This document shows positions 21,645 through 33,398 of a stretch of 44,084 nt of DNA, piece after piece. Where the stretch lies: positions 1-44,084 of the forward strand of contig CAISZN010000673.1 in assembly GCA_903889985.1 (NCBI GenBank), read 5' to 3'. The translations under genes and the position numbers were made by a program. This DNA comes from an uncultured Hyphomicrobiales bacterium. GTDB taxonomy: Bacteria > Pseudomonadota > Alphaproteobacteria > Rhizobiales > Beijerinckiaceae. The stretch's first letter is position 1. Each line of letters opens with the position of its first letter. Under the pieces are notes generated by a model. It searched no databases, was not told the DNA's origin, and saw nothing but the letters and a program-made list of their open reading frames with translations.

Positions 21645-21662
21645 AAAACGAGAGGCCAAACG

Positions 21663-23411
21663 ATGACGATCAATCTGCATGCTCCCGAACTGCGGGAACT
21701 CAAGCCCCGGATCATGGTGTTCGGCGTGGGCGGCGCTGGCTGCAATGCCGTCAACAATATGATCGAGTCGGGCCTGTCGGGTGTCGATTTCATCGTGGCC
21801 AACACGGATGCCCAGGCGCTGACGACCTCCAAGGCCGAGCGCATCATCCAGATGGGCCTGCAGGTTACCGAGGGCCTTGGCGCCGGCGCACAGCCGGAAG
21901 TCGGCCGCGCGGCGGCTGAAGAGGCCATCGAAGAGATCCGTGATCACCTCAACGGCGCGCATATGTGCTTCGTGACTGGCGGCATGGGTGGCGGCACCGG
22001 CACGGGCGCAGCCCCGGTTATCGCGCGGGCCGCGCGGGACATGGGCATCCTGACCGTGGGCGTGGTGACCAAGCCCTTCCATTTCGAGGGCATGCGCCGC
22101 ATGCGCGTTGCGGAAGCCGGCATCAACGAGCTGACTGCCTCTGTCGACACGTTGATCGTCATCCCCAACCAGAACCTCTTCCGCGTTGCCAATGAGAAGA
22201 CGACCTTCGCGGACGCCTTCTCCATGGCCGACCAGGTTCTCTATTCCGGCGTTGCCTCCATCACCGACCTGATGGTGAAGCAGGGCCTCGTGAACCTCGA
22301 CTTCGCCGACGTCCGCTCGATCATGCGCGAGATGGGCAAGGCCATGATGGGCACCGGCGAGGCCTCGGGCGACAAGCGCGCCATCCTGGCTGCCGAAGCC
22401 GCCATCGCCAATCCGCTCCTCGACGAAGTCTCGATGAAGGGCGCCCGTGGCCTGCTGATCTCGATCACCGGCGGCAACGACCTCACCCTCTATGAAGTGG
22501 ACGAGGCTGCCAGCCGCATCCGCCAGGAAGTGGACGAAGAGGCCAACATCATCCTGGGCGCCACCTTCGACCAGAATCTCGACGGCATCATCCGCGTGTC
22601 GGTGGTGGCCACCGGCATCGACCAGCCGGCCCAGTCGGCTCGCGAGCCTGCCGCATCCGAGACCCGCATCGCCGAAGCCGCCCAGCGCCTGCGCGCCCAG
22701 GCGCTCCTGCGCACCGAGGCCCCGCGCTACCAGCAGCCGGTCATGACCGAGGCCCCCAAGCCTGAGCCCGCTCCGGCCCCGGTCTATGCGGCTGAGCCCG
22801 CCGCCCCGGTCTATGCCCCGGCTCCGGTCGCGCCCCAGCCCATGCCGCTCACGGCAGCTGCTCCGGTCATGGCCGCCCCGTCCCAGAACGACGTGCACCT
22901 GCAGCCGGTGGCTCCCAAGGCGGCCCATTATCCTGAAATGCAGGCCGAGCCGCGCCGCGTGCAGGAATATCAGCCGCAGCCGAGCCAGTTCATCCCGCCT
23001 GCAGCCGAACAGCCCCTGCGTCCGGTCCGCATGCCCACCATCGATGAGCTGCCGCGTCCCGCGCAGGACCAGCTCCGTGCCGTCGGCCGTGCGCCGCAGG
23101 CCCCGGAAGCCGGGCAGGCTGGCGATCCTCGCCGCCGGACCCTGCTCGAGCGCCTCGCCACGTTCGGCCTGAGCCGTCATGAGGAAACCCAGCAGCAGGT
23201 GGCTCGCCCGGTTGCCCCGGCACCGCAGCCGGCGCCGGCCGCGCCGATTCCCCCGGCCCCTGTTCATTCGGAATATGCGAAGCGTCCGGCCATGCCTCAG
23301 GCGGCCCGTCCGGTCGGTCTCGACGTCCATGGGCGCATCTCAACCCCGGCCCGGACGGCCGAGGAGGAGCAGCTGGAAATTCCGGCTTTCCTGCGGCGCC
23401 AGTCGAACTGA
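21663..23411 (+). CDS. ftsZ: Cell division protein FtsZ with long Pro/Ala/Gln-rich linker
   Basis: [32 protein letters not shown]; disordered linker and C-terminal conserved peptide [12 protein letters not shown]. Confidence 0.97.
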   Translation: MTINLHAPELRELKPRIMVFGVGGAGCNAVNNMIESGLSGVDFIVANTDAQALTTSKAERIIQMGLQVTEGLGAGAQPEVGRAAAEEAIEEIRDHLNGAHMCFVTGGMGGGTGTGAAPVIARAARDMGILTVGVVTKPFHFEGMRRMRVAEAGINELTASVDTLIVIPNQNLFRVANEKTTFADAFSMADQVLYSGVASITDLMVKQGLVNLDFADVRSIMREMGKAMMGTGEASGDKRAILAAEAAIANPLLDEVSMKGARGLLISITGGNDLTLYEVDEAASRIRQEVDEEANIILGATFDQNLDGIIRVSVVATGIDQPAQSAREPAASETRIAEAAQRLRAQALLRTEAPRYQQPVMTEAPKPEPAPAPVYAAEPAAPVYAPAPVAPQPMPLTAAAPVMAAPSQNDVHLQPVAPKAAHYPEMQAEPRRVQEYQPQPSQFIPPAAEQPLRPVRMPTIDELPRPAQDQLRAVGRAPQAPEAGQAGDPRRRTLLERLATFGLSRHEETQQQVARPVAPAPQPAPAAPIPPAPVHSEYAKRPAMPQAARPVGLDVHGRISTPARTAEEEQLEIPAFLRRQSN

Positions 23412-23437
23412 TTCGCAGCAAAAACCCGCACAATTCA

Positions 23438-23480
23438 GGGGCGTCCGGCCGGTCCGGGCGCCCCTTTTACGTTTTGTTTT
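23438..23480 (+). terminator. Putative intrinsic terminator after ftsZ
   Basis: GGGGCGTCCGG-ccggt-CCGGGCGCCCC-like stem followed by TTTTACGTTTTGTTTT. Confidence 0.65.
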
Positions 23481-23744
23481 GATTAATGAAATCACGATAT
23501 TCTGCAGGCGGTTCCGGGTCGCCGGGATTGTGTAACAGTGCGTAAGAAAGCGTGATTTGGTTAAGCCGCGGTGTCGGCGTAGTTTCGCCACCGTTCGGAC
23601 CGCCCAAACCGATCCCGACAGGAATACGCCTGTCCGATTGGCGGTGGTTCAGAAGGTCGCCCTCATCCCCCGAGGGTTTGATCGGGCATCACGTTTCCTT
23701 CGGTGCTGTTGCGCCGGGATCGTGAAACCAAGATTGGGAACGGT

Positions 23745-24689
23745 ATGACAGCTGCCAAGCAAACCACGCTCCGAGAGAGGGTTGTTCTTTCCGGTGCGGG
23801 CGTCCATTCCAATTCCCCGGTTCGTCTTGTTCTCCATCCTTCCGAAGCCAATTCCGGCGTGACTTTCCTGCGGACCGGGCTGCCCGGTGGTCGCGAGCGC
23901 CTCATTCAGGCCAACTGGTCGAATGTGTCCATGACCGAGCTCTGCACGGTGCTCGGGACCCAGGATGATGCCTCGGTGTCGACTGTCGAGCATCTGCTGG
24001 CCACCTTCTCCGGCCTTGGCATCGACAATGTGACCGTCGAGATCGATGGCCCCGAAGTGCCGATCATGGACGGCTCCGCCGGAGCCTTCGTCGAGGCGAT
24101 CGACTCCGTTGGTCTGGTGTCGCTCTCGGCCCCGCGCCGTTTCATCAAGATCCTGAAGCCGGTGCGTATCGAGCATGGCCGTGGCTTCTCGGAACTTCGA
24201 CCGGCTGATCGCGGCTTCCGCCTTGAGGTCGAGATCGATTTCAATTCCGGTGCCATCGGCCGCCAGAAAAAGGTCGTGGACTTGGACGCCCAGGTGTTCC
24301 GCAAGGATCTCGCCCGCGCCCGCACCTTTGGCTTCCTGTCCGATGTGGAGCGCCTCTGGAAGGCCGGCTTTGCGCTCGGCGCCTCCCTCGAGAACACGGT
24401 CGCCCTCGATGGTGAGCGGGTGCTGAACCCGGAAGGCCTTCGTTTCAATGACGAATTCGTCCGTCACAAGACGCTCGATGCCGTCGGTGACCTGGCTCTG
24501 GCCGGCGCCCCCCTGATTGGCACCTACCGCTCCTATTGTGGCGGCCACAAGATGAACGTGAAGGTGCTGGAGGCTTTGTTTGCCGACCGCACGGCCTTCC
24601 AGATCCTCGACAGCCATCGCCGCGAGGCCTCCCGCGCCGAGGCCGCCTTTGGCAACATGGCACCTGCCTTTTCTCCCGAAGTGAACTGA
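23745..24689 (+). CDS. lpxC: UDP-3-O-acyl-N-acetylglucosamine deacetylase LpxC
   Basis: TTLRERVVLSGAGVHSNSPVRL, STVEHLLATFSGLGIDN, MDGSAGAFVEAI, RARTFGFL, FNDEFVRHKTLDAVGDLALAG. Confidence 0.96.
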   Translation: MTAAKQTTLRERVVLSGAGVHSNSPVRLVLHPSEANSGVTFLRTGLPGGRERLIQANWSNVSMTELCTVLGTQDDASVSTVEHLLATFSGLGIDNVTVEIDGPEVPIMDGSAGAFVEAIDSVGLVSLSAPRRFIKILKPVRIEHGRGFSELRPADRGFRLEVEIDFNSGAIGRQKKVVDLDAQVFRKDLARARTFGFLSDVERLWKAGFALGASLENTVALDGERVLNPEGLRFNDEFVRHKTLDAVGDLALAGAPLIGTYRSYCGGHKMNVKVLEALFADRTAFQILDSHRREASRAEAAFGNMAPAFSPEVN

Positions 24690-24696
24690 ATCCACC

Positions 24697-24736
24697 AGCC
24701 CGCAACTGTGGCCTTCTTGGCGCAGTCGGGCTTTTT
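24697..24736 (+). terminator. Putative intrinsic terminator after lpxC
   Basis: AGCCCG..ACTG....CAGT-CGGGCT stem followed by TTTTT. Confidence 0.6.
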
Positions 24737-24899
24737 GGCGTCCCTCTGCTGCGTTTGAACGCGCTTCTGCCATAAAGGGACTGCCACCATCGCCAGCTCA
24801 GCGATATGGTATTCGGATGAAGTTTGAGGTATGAGCTGCCTCAACGACTGGTCGTCCGGACCGGACAGCGTAACGCCGACACGATACTGCGAGTTCTGC

Positions 24900-25790
24900 A
24901 TGATTGCCGCGCACCCGACCGATTCCGTGTCCCGACAGGCTCCCGTAGCTCTCAAGCTGCTCGTAGCCCTGGCTCTTGCCGGCTCACTCGCTGGCTGCTC
25001 GACCCTCGAATCGCTCAACCCCTTCGGTGGCGGCGAGAAATATGAGACCAAGCTTCTCCCGGACGAGCCTGCCGACCAGATCTATGATCAGGGCCTCGCA
25101 CGTCTCAGCAAGGGCGATGCGGAAGGGGCTGCGAAGAAGTTCGCGGATCTCGACAAGCAGTATCCTTTCTCCCAGCATTCCCGCCGCGGCATGATCATGA
25201 CGACCTACGCCCAGTATCAGGCAGGTCAGTATGATGACGCGATCGCCACGGCTGGCCGCTATGTGAGCCTCTATCCGTCCTCGCCGGACGCCGCCTATGC
25301 GACCTATCTGGCCGCCATGTCGCACTACAATCAGGTGCCCGACATTTCCCGCGACCAGGATCGTTCGGAGAAGGCGCTGCAGCTCTTCACGTCGCTCGTG
25401 CAGAAGTGGCCGAAGTCGGAATATGCCGAGGACGCCAAGTACAAGATCAACGTGGTTCGCGACCAGCTCGCCGGCAAGGAAATGTCGGTGGGGCGCTATT
25501 ATCTCGGCCGCAAGAATTTCACGGCAGCGGTCAATCGTTTCCGTGACGTGATCGGCAAGTACCAGACGACCCGCCATTCCGAGGAAGCGCTCTATCGCCT
25601 GACGGAAGCCTATCTGGCCCTCGGCATCGTCAATGAGGCCCAGACAGCCGCTGCGGTGCTTGGTCATAACTTCCCCGACAGCCAGTGGTACAAGGACGCC
25701 TATTCGCTCCTGAAGACCGGCGGCACCGAACCTTCCGAGGACCAGTCGTCCTGGATCTCGAAGGCGTTCCGGAAAGTCGGCCTCGGCTGA
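24900..25790 (+). CDS. bamD: Outer membrane assembly lipoprotein BamD
   Basis: Lipobox (LALAGSLAGC), TPR-like repeats ADQIYDQGLARLSKGDAEGAAKKFADLDKQYPFSQHSRRGMIMTTYAQYQAGQYDDAI. Confidence 0.94.
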   Translation: MIAAHPTDSVSRQAPVALKLLVALALAGSLAGCSTLESLNPFGGGEKYETKLLPDEPADQIYDQGLARLSKGDAEGAAKKFADLDKQYPFSQHSRRGMIMTTYAQYQAGQYDDAIATAGRYVSLYPSSPDAAYATYLAAMSHYNQVPDISRDQDRSEKALQLFTSLVQKWPKSEYAEDAKYKINVVRDQLAGKEMSVGRYYLGRKNFTAAVNRFRDVIGKYQTTRHSEEALYRLTEAYLALGIVNEAQTAAAVLGHNFPDSQWYKDAYSLLKTGGTEPSEDQSSWISKAFRKVGLG

Positions 25791-25803
25791 AACGCATAGG
25801 GCC

Positions 25804-27474
25804 ATGCTCGCGCAGCTCTCGATCCGTGACATCGTATTGATTGATCGGCTCGACCTGCAGCTGGGGTCGGGCCTGACGGTGCTCACCGGCGAAACCGGTG
25901 CTGGCAAATCCATTCTCCTTGATGCCTTTGCCCTCGCTCTGGGGGCGCGGGGCGACGGCTCGCTCGTGCGCGAGGGGCAGCCCCAGGGCCAGATCACGGC
26001 TGCTTTTGATCTTCCGCTCAAACATCCGGCCCGCCAGGTTGCGGCCCGCCACGAGATCGATGTGGATGGGGATCTCATCCTGCGCCGGGTGCAGGTGGCA
26101 GACGGGCGCACTCGCGCCTTCATCAATGACCAGCCGGTGAGCCTGCAGGTCATGCGCGAGGTCGGTGCGGCTTTGGTGGAAATCCATGGCCAGCACGACG
26201 ACCGGGCACTGGTCGATCCCACCATGCATCGGGCCCTGATCGATGCCTTTGGCGGCCTGGGCGACATGGTCTCCCTGACCCGTCAGGCCCATGGCAGCTG
26301 GCGCCAGATTGCCAATGAGCGTCAGTCCGAGGAAGAACGGATCGCCCGCGTGCGGGCTGATGGCGACTATTTCCGCCACGCCCACGCGGAATTGTCGAAG
26401 CTCGCCGCCCAGCCGGGCGAAGAGACGGATCTGGCCCAGCGCCGCAGCATCATGATGCAGGCCGAAAAAGTGACCAGCGAGCTGCGTGACGCCCATGAAG
26501 CGCTGGCGGGTGATCAGGCCCCTGGTTCCATGCTGGCGACCCTCCTGCGCAGGCTTGAGCGTCGCGCCGGGCAGGCACCCGGGCTGATCGAGCCCTCGCT
26601 TGTTGCCCTTGGCTCCGCCATCGACGGGCTTGAGGCTGCTGCGCAGGTGGTCGAACAGGCCCTGCGCGATGCGCGCTTCGATCCGAAGGACCTTGAGCGA
26701 ATCGAGGAGCGGCTGTTTGCCCTTCGGGCTGCTGCCCGCAAGCATGCGGTGACGGTGGAGGACCTGCCGGCCGTCGCAGCGAAATTCGAAGCTGATCTTG
26801 CCGCGCTCGACGCAGGCGAAGTGCGCCTGAGTGCCCTTGCCAAGGCCGAGGTCGAGGCGGAGCAGGCCTTCCGCAAGGCAGCGGAAATGCTCTCCGCGGC
26901 CCGCCTCAAGGCGGCGGCGAAGCTCGACAAGGCGGTGAATGGGGAACTTGCGCCCCTGAAGCTCGAGCGGGCGAAATTCACCACCCAGATCGAGGCGGAT
27001 TCAAAGTCTGTGGGTCCAGAGGGAAACGACCGGGTCGAGTTCTGGGTGCAGACCAATCCGGGGACGCGTGCGGGACCCCTGATGAAGGTGGCCTCCGGTG
27101 GCGAGCTTGCGCGCTTCATGCTGGCGCTAAAGGTGGCACTTGCGGACCGGGGCTCTGCACCCACGCTGGTCTTCGACGAAATCGACACCGGCGTTGGCGG
27201 CGCAGTGGCAGACGCCATCGGCCAGCGCCTGTCACGGCTTGCCGAGCGAGTGCAGGTGCTCGCCGTCACCCATGCGCCGCAGGTGGCCGCGCGGGCGAGC
27301 GGCCATTTCCGCATTGCCAAGGATGCCATGGATCGCGGCAAGCGCGTGGCCACACGCATTGCCGCGCTGGATGATGCGGCCCGGCGCGAGGAGATTGCGC
27401 GCATGCTCTCAGGCGCGACCATCACCGATGAGGCGCGCGCTGCCGCCGGCCGCCTGTTGGCAGGCACCGGCTAG
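25804..27474 (+). CDS. recN: DNA repair protein RecN
   Basis: LAQLSIRDIVLIDRLDLQLGSGLTVLTGETGAGKSILLDAFALALG, EIHGQHDDRALVD, SGGELARFMLALK, VFDEIDTGVGG. Confidence 0.96.
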   Translation: MLAQLSIRDIVLIDRLDLQLGSGLTVLTGETGAGKSILLDAFALALGARGDGSLVREGQPQGQITAAFDLPLKHPARQVAARHEIDVDGDLILRRVQVADGRTRAFINDQPVSLQVMREVGAALVEIHGQHDDRALVDPTMHRALIDAFGGLGDMVSLTRQAHGSWRQIANERQSEEERIARVRADGDYFRHAHAELSKLAAQPGEETDLAQRRSIMMQAEKVTSELRDAHEALAGDQAPGSMLATLLRRLERRAGQAPGLIEPSLVALGSAIDGLEAAAQVVEQALRDARFDPKDLERIEERLFALRAAARKHAVTVEDLPAVAAKFEADLAALDAGEVRLSALAKAEVEAEQAFRKAAEMLSAARLKAAAKLDKAVNGELAPLKLERAKFTTQIEADSKSVGPEGNDRVEFWVQTNPGTRAGPLMKVASGGELARFMLALKVALADRGSAPTLVFDEIDTGVGGAVADAIGQRLSRLAERVQVLAVTHAPQVAARASGHFRIAKDAMDRGKRVATRIAALDDAARREEIARMLSGATITDEARAAAGRLLAGTG

Positions 27475-27501
27475 GCCTTGATCCGGGACACGTCCCCGTA
27501 G

Positions 27502-29642
<2,141 letters not shown>

Positions 29643-29643
<1 letters not shown>

Positions 29644-30446
29644 TGGCGGATTTCCTCCTCGCCCATGAGCCAGTGGTTCGGATCAGCATCTTTCTGGGCG
29701 TGCTGGTTGTGATGCTGGCGGTCGAGGAATGGTCGCCCCGGCGCACCCGCACCGAACCACGCTGGTTGCGCTGGAGCAGCAATCTTGGAATTGTCGTGGT
29801 CAATTCAGTGCTCGTGCGCCTGTGCTTTCCGGTTGTTGCCGTGGGCTTTGCAGCTCTTGTGCGGGAGCGCGGTTTTGGCCTGTTCAACTGGGTGTTGGGT
29901 CCCGACTGGGTTGCCGTTCTCGCGAGCTTGATCGTGCTGGATCTGGCGATCTGGGCGCAGCACCTGCTGTTCCACAGGGTGCCGATGTTGTGGCGTCTGC
30001 ATCGCATGCATCATGCGGATCTTGATTTCGATGCAACCACGGGCGTGCGATTTCACCCGGTGGAAATCCTGCTGTCGATGGTCGTCAAGCTCGCTGTGGT
30101 CGCCCTGCTTGGACCACCAGCCGTTGCGGTGATGGTTTTTGAGGTGGTGCTGAATGCGAGTGCCATGTTCAGCCATGGCAATCTGCGCCTGCCATCTCGT
30201 GTCGAAAGGGCGCTGCGCTGGCTTATCGTGACGCCCGACATGCATCGCGTGCATCATTCGGTTCTCCGCGCCGAGCATGACAGCAATTACGGCTTCAACC
30301 TGTCAGTCTGGGATCGCCTCTTTGGCACCTACGTGCCGCAGCCGCGCGACGGGCATGAGGGGATGGCCATCGGGGTGAGCGCGTTTCGCACGCAACGTGA
30401 CCTATGGCTCGACCGGATGTTGTGGCAACCGCTGCGGCGGGGGTAG
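29643..30446 (+). CDS. Sterol desaturase / fatty acid hydroxylase family protein
   Basis: Membrane protein with His clusters HRMHHADLDFD, HGNLRLP, HRVHHSVLRAEHDSNYGFNLSVWDRLFGTY; TGATG overlap with ligA. Confidence 0.88.
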
Positions 30447-30462
30447 GGCTCGATGCCTGCCA

Positions 30463-30494
30463 CTCCCGCTCCCCGCCGAAAGTGGGGGAGGGAG
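30463..30494. repeat. Palindrome related to the 3569-3597 element
   Basis: CTCCCgCTCCCC-gccgaaagt-GGGGGAGGGAG, between convergent genes. Confidence 0.7.
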
Positions 30495-30512
30495 TGTGCG
30501 CGGTCCAAGGCT

Positions 30513-32327
30513 TCAGATTTCCTTCGTTGCCTGCGCGAGCCATTTGCGGGTGGGCGCATCGAGGTGGGGCGACAGCGCCCTTCGCACTCTTGCATGATAG
30601 GCATTGAGCCAGGAAATCTCTTCGTGGCTCAGCAACTTTGCCTCGACGCAGCGCAGGTCGAAGGGCACCAGCGTCAATGTCTCGAAGCCGTAGATCTCAC
30701 GCTCCGCGCCATGCACGTCACGCGGCTCGACCACCACGAGGTTTTCGAGCCGGATGCCGTATCCGCCAGCCTTGTAGTAGCCCGGTTCGTTGGACAGGAT
30801 CATGCCCGGCTCCAGCGCCACGCCGCCGAGCTTGGAGATGCGTTGGGGACCCTCGTGCACGGAGAGATAGGAACCGACACCATGGCCGGTACCGTGGTCG
30901 AAATCGAGGCCGGCTTCCCACAGGCTGCGGCGGGCGAAGCCGTCGAGCTGGGCGCCTGACACGCCTTTCGGGAAGAGGCTGGTGGCAATGCCGATATGGC
31001 CCTTGAGCACACGGGTGAAGCGGTCGCGCATTTCACGGCCGGGCTTGCCGATGCTCAGGGTGCGGGTGATGTCGGTGGTGCCGTCCTCAAATTGCGCGCC
31101 GGAATCGATGAGGAACAGGCCCTTGGTGATCCGCCGATTGGTGCGCGTGGTGACGCGATAATGGACGATAGCGCCGTTCTGCCCGAAGCCCGAGATGGAG
31201 GGGAAGGAGAGATCCTTCAGGCAGCCCGTCTCATGCCGGAAGTTTTCGAGTGCCTTGGCCGCGTCGATCTCGCTCAGGCGGCCTTTCGGTGCCTCGCCGT
31301 CGAACCACGCGAGGAAGCGTGTCACGGCCACACCGTCACGCAGATGAGCGGCCCGCGCGCCTTCAAGCTCAGCCGCATTCTTGCGGGCCTTCAGAAGCGC
31401 GATGGGCTCGCCCGTGGCTTCCACCTTGCCGCCTGCCTGTTCGAAAGCCTGCACGAGCCGCGCGGGAGCGCTGGAGGGATCAATGAGCAGGCTCGCCCCC
31501 TGCTTGCCGAGCGCTTCTAGCGCTGCGGGCAGCGCGTCGGGTGCTTCAAGCCTGGCCAGTTTTCCAAGCGCCGAAGCCACCTTGGGCGAGAGCTTGCGCG
31601 CATCGACAAAGAGCGTCGGTGTTCCCTCCACGGGCAGCAGGGCGCGCGCCAGAACGATGGGCGTATGGGCCACGTCGCTGCCACGGATGTTGAACAGCCA
31701 GGCAACCGCATGGGCATCGCTGATGAGCAGTGCATCCGCCTTGCCGAGCGCCTTGCGCACGGTGGCCATCTTCGTCTTGGCCGTTTGTCCCGCGAAGCGC
31801 AGGGGATGCAGCACCACAGCGCCAAGTGGCGGGGCAGGGCGATCGCTCCACACCGCATCAACCGGATTGTCCTCCACGGCCACGAGGGTGGCGCCTGCCG
31901 CCGTCGTCGCAGCTTCCAGGCGCTTGACCTGTGCGGGCGTGTGCAACCAAGGGTCATAACCGATGCGTGTGTCCCTTGGCGCATTGGTTTTCAGCCATGC
32001 ATCGGGTGTCGTTGTGCCGCTGTCGATGGCGTCGAAGGCCTTTGTGTCGACCTGATCGCGCACCTGCAGGGTGTAGCGCCCATCCACGAAGATGGCAGCC
32101 TTGTCGTCGAGCACCACGGCGGTGCCTGCGGACCCGCTGAAGCCCGTGAGCCAGGCAAGGCGTTCACCGCAGGGTGGCACATATTCGTTCTGGAAATCAT
32201 CGCCGCGCGGCACGACGAATCCATGGAGGCCACGGCGCTGCAGTTCATCGCGCAGGAGGGCGAGGCGCTGGCTGCCCTTTGAAGGGTCGGCGAGTTCGTC
32301 GAAGGTCTGGAAAGCTGGATATGCCAT
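30513..32327 (-). CDS. Aminopeptidase P family protein (M24B metallopeptidase)
   Basis: FLIDSGAQFEDGTTDITRTL, DHGTGHGVGSYLSVHEGPQ, MILSNEPGYYKAGGYGIRLENLVVV (M24 metal ligands). Confidence 0.93.
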   Translation of the reverse strand: MAYPAFQTFDELADPSKGSQRLALLRDELQRRGLHGFVVPRGDDFQNEYVPPCGERLAWLTGFSGSAGTAVVLDDKAAIFVDGRYTLQVRDQVDTKAFDAIDSGTTTPDAWLKTNAPRDTRIGYDPWLHTPAQVKRLEAATTAAGATLVAVEDNPVDAVWSDRPAPPLGAVVLHPLRFAGQTAKTKMATVRKALGKADALLISDAHAVAWLFNIRGSDVAHTPIVLARALLPVEGTPTLFVDARKLSPKVASALGKLARLEAPDALPAALEALGKQGASLLIDPSSAPARLVQAFEQAGGKVEATGEPIALLKARKNAAELEGARAAHLRDGVAVTRFLAWFDGEAPKGRLSEIDAAKALENFRHETGCLKDLSFPSISGFGQNGAIVHYRVTTRTNRRITKGLFLIDSGAQFEDGTTDITRTLSIGKPGREMRDRFTRVLKGHIGIATSLFPKGVSGAQLDGFARRSLWEAGLDFDHGTGHGVGSYLSVHEGPQRISKLGGVALEPGMILSNEPGYYKAGGYGIRLENLVVVEPRDVHGAEREIYGFETLTLVPFDLRCVEAKLLSHEEISWLNAYHARVRRALSPHLDAPTRKWLAQATKEI

Positions 32328-32375
32328 GGACTCACTGTGGCCCATGGCATGCACAATTTCAAAGTGCTTGTTCAC

Positions 32376-33332
32376 TCAGAAGGGTCGGGCTGCCGCCCCG
32401 CCGCGCCGCATGAGCAGGGTGGCCCAGCCTTCGAGGTTGATGCGCTCGGCAAGCTGGAAGCCCTGCGCAGCATAGGCCGTGAGCACGCCCGGCACGTCCG
32501 GGCTGAGCAGGCCCGACAGCACCAGCTCGCCACCCACATCGATCAGCTTGCAGATGGCAGGCGCCATCTGCCGCAGGGGCCGCGCCAGAATATTGGCAAA
32601 GACCAGGTCATAGGGGGCTCCTGCCTGCAGGGCCGGATGCAGCACGCCACGGGCAACCACCGGGCGCACCCAGGGGGCAGCGCCGTTCAGGCGGGCATTG
32701 GAGGCGGTCGCAGCGACCGAGATGGGGTCGATGTCGCCAGCCGCGACCGGCCGGCGCAGGGCCCGGGCGGCTGCAATGGCAAGCACGCCCGTGCCGGTGC
32801 CCACATCGAGCACCTGGCGTGGGCGGCGCTGGCCGAGGATCTTGTCGAGCATCAGCAGGCAGCCGCGCGTGGTGCCATGGTGCCCAGTGCCAAAGGCCAG
32901 GGCGGCCTCGATCTCAAGGCCGATCTCATTGGCCTTGGCGCAGCCTCGGCTGTGGGACCCATGGACGAGGAAGCGCCCGGCCCGTACCGGCTTCAGTCCT
33001 TCGAGGGAGGAGGCGACCCAGTCCTGCTGGGCGACGCGGCTGAAGACGAGTTCGGCCGCGGCCTCAGGTCCGATCGCATTGGTCACGAGTTCGCGGACGA
33101 AGTCCTGGTCGGGTTCGTCGGCAAAGAAGACCTCGACGATCCAGGGCAGGTTCGTGGCCCAGCTTGGGGCTGCGCCCGGTTCCTCGAAGGCCGCCGCCGC
33201 CGTTTCCGCCGGATCGAACATCTCGACGATGAAATCCGCGATGGCGCGGGTCGTCGCTTCGTCGCTGCGGTAGCGCATCACATGAGTGGCGTTGTTGGGG
33301 GGCATTCCTTCGAGCATGGCGCCGCCTACCAT
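32376..33332 (-). CDS. prmA: Ribosomal protein L11 methyltransferase PrmA
   Basis: ALAFGTGHHGTTRGCLLMLD, VLDVGTGTGVLAIAAARAL, DLVFANILARPLRQMAP. Confidence 0.93.
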   Translation of the reverse strand: MVGGAMLEGMPPNNATHVMRYRSDEATTRAIADFIVEMFDPAETAAAAFEEPGAAPSWATNLPWIVEVFFADEPDQDFVRELVTNAIGPEAAAELVFSRVAQQDWVASSLEGLKPVRAGRFLVHGSHSRGCAKANEIGLEIEAALAFGTGHHGTTRGCLLMLDKILGQRRPRQVLDVGTGTGVLAIAAARALRRPVAAGDIDPISVAATASNARLNGAAPWVRPVVARGVLHPALQAGAPYDLVFANILARPLRQMAPAICKLIDVGGELVLSGLLSPDVPGVLTAYAAQGFQLAERINLEGWATLLMRRGGAAARPF

Positions 33333-33398
33333 GGCCGGCCCCGCCTGTCACGGGCGAGGCTTTACGGCCCGGCAAGGGTGGGCAGGCAATGTCAGGCG

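Noticed and set aside
22730-23100. Repetitive C-rich DNA within ftsZ as a possible separate repeat element
   Set aside because: Explained by the Pro/Ala/Gln-rich disordered linker of FtsZ common in alphaproteobacteria.
21531-23330. 599-aa ORF antisense to ftsZ
   Set aside because: Gly/Arg/His-rich shadow ORF; no signal peptide, domain or promoter.
32337-33398. N-terminal extension of ORF 32337..35105 (922 aa)
   Set aside because: Antisense to prmA, low-complexity; the true membrane protein starts at 33399 (MSDDSS).
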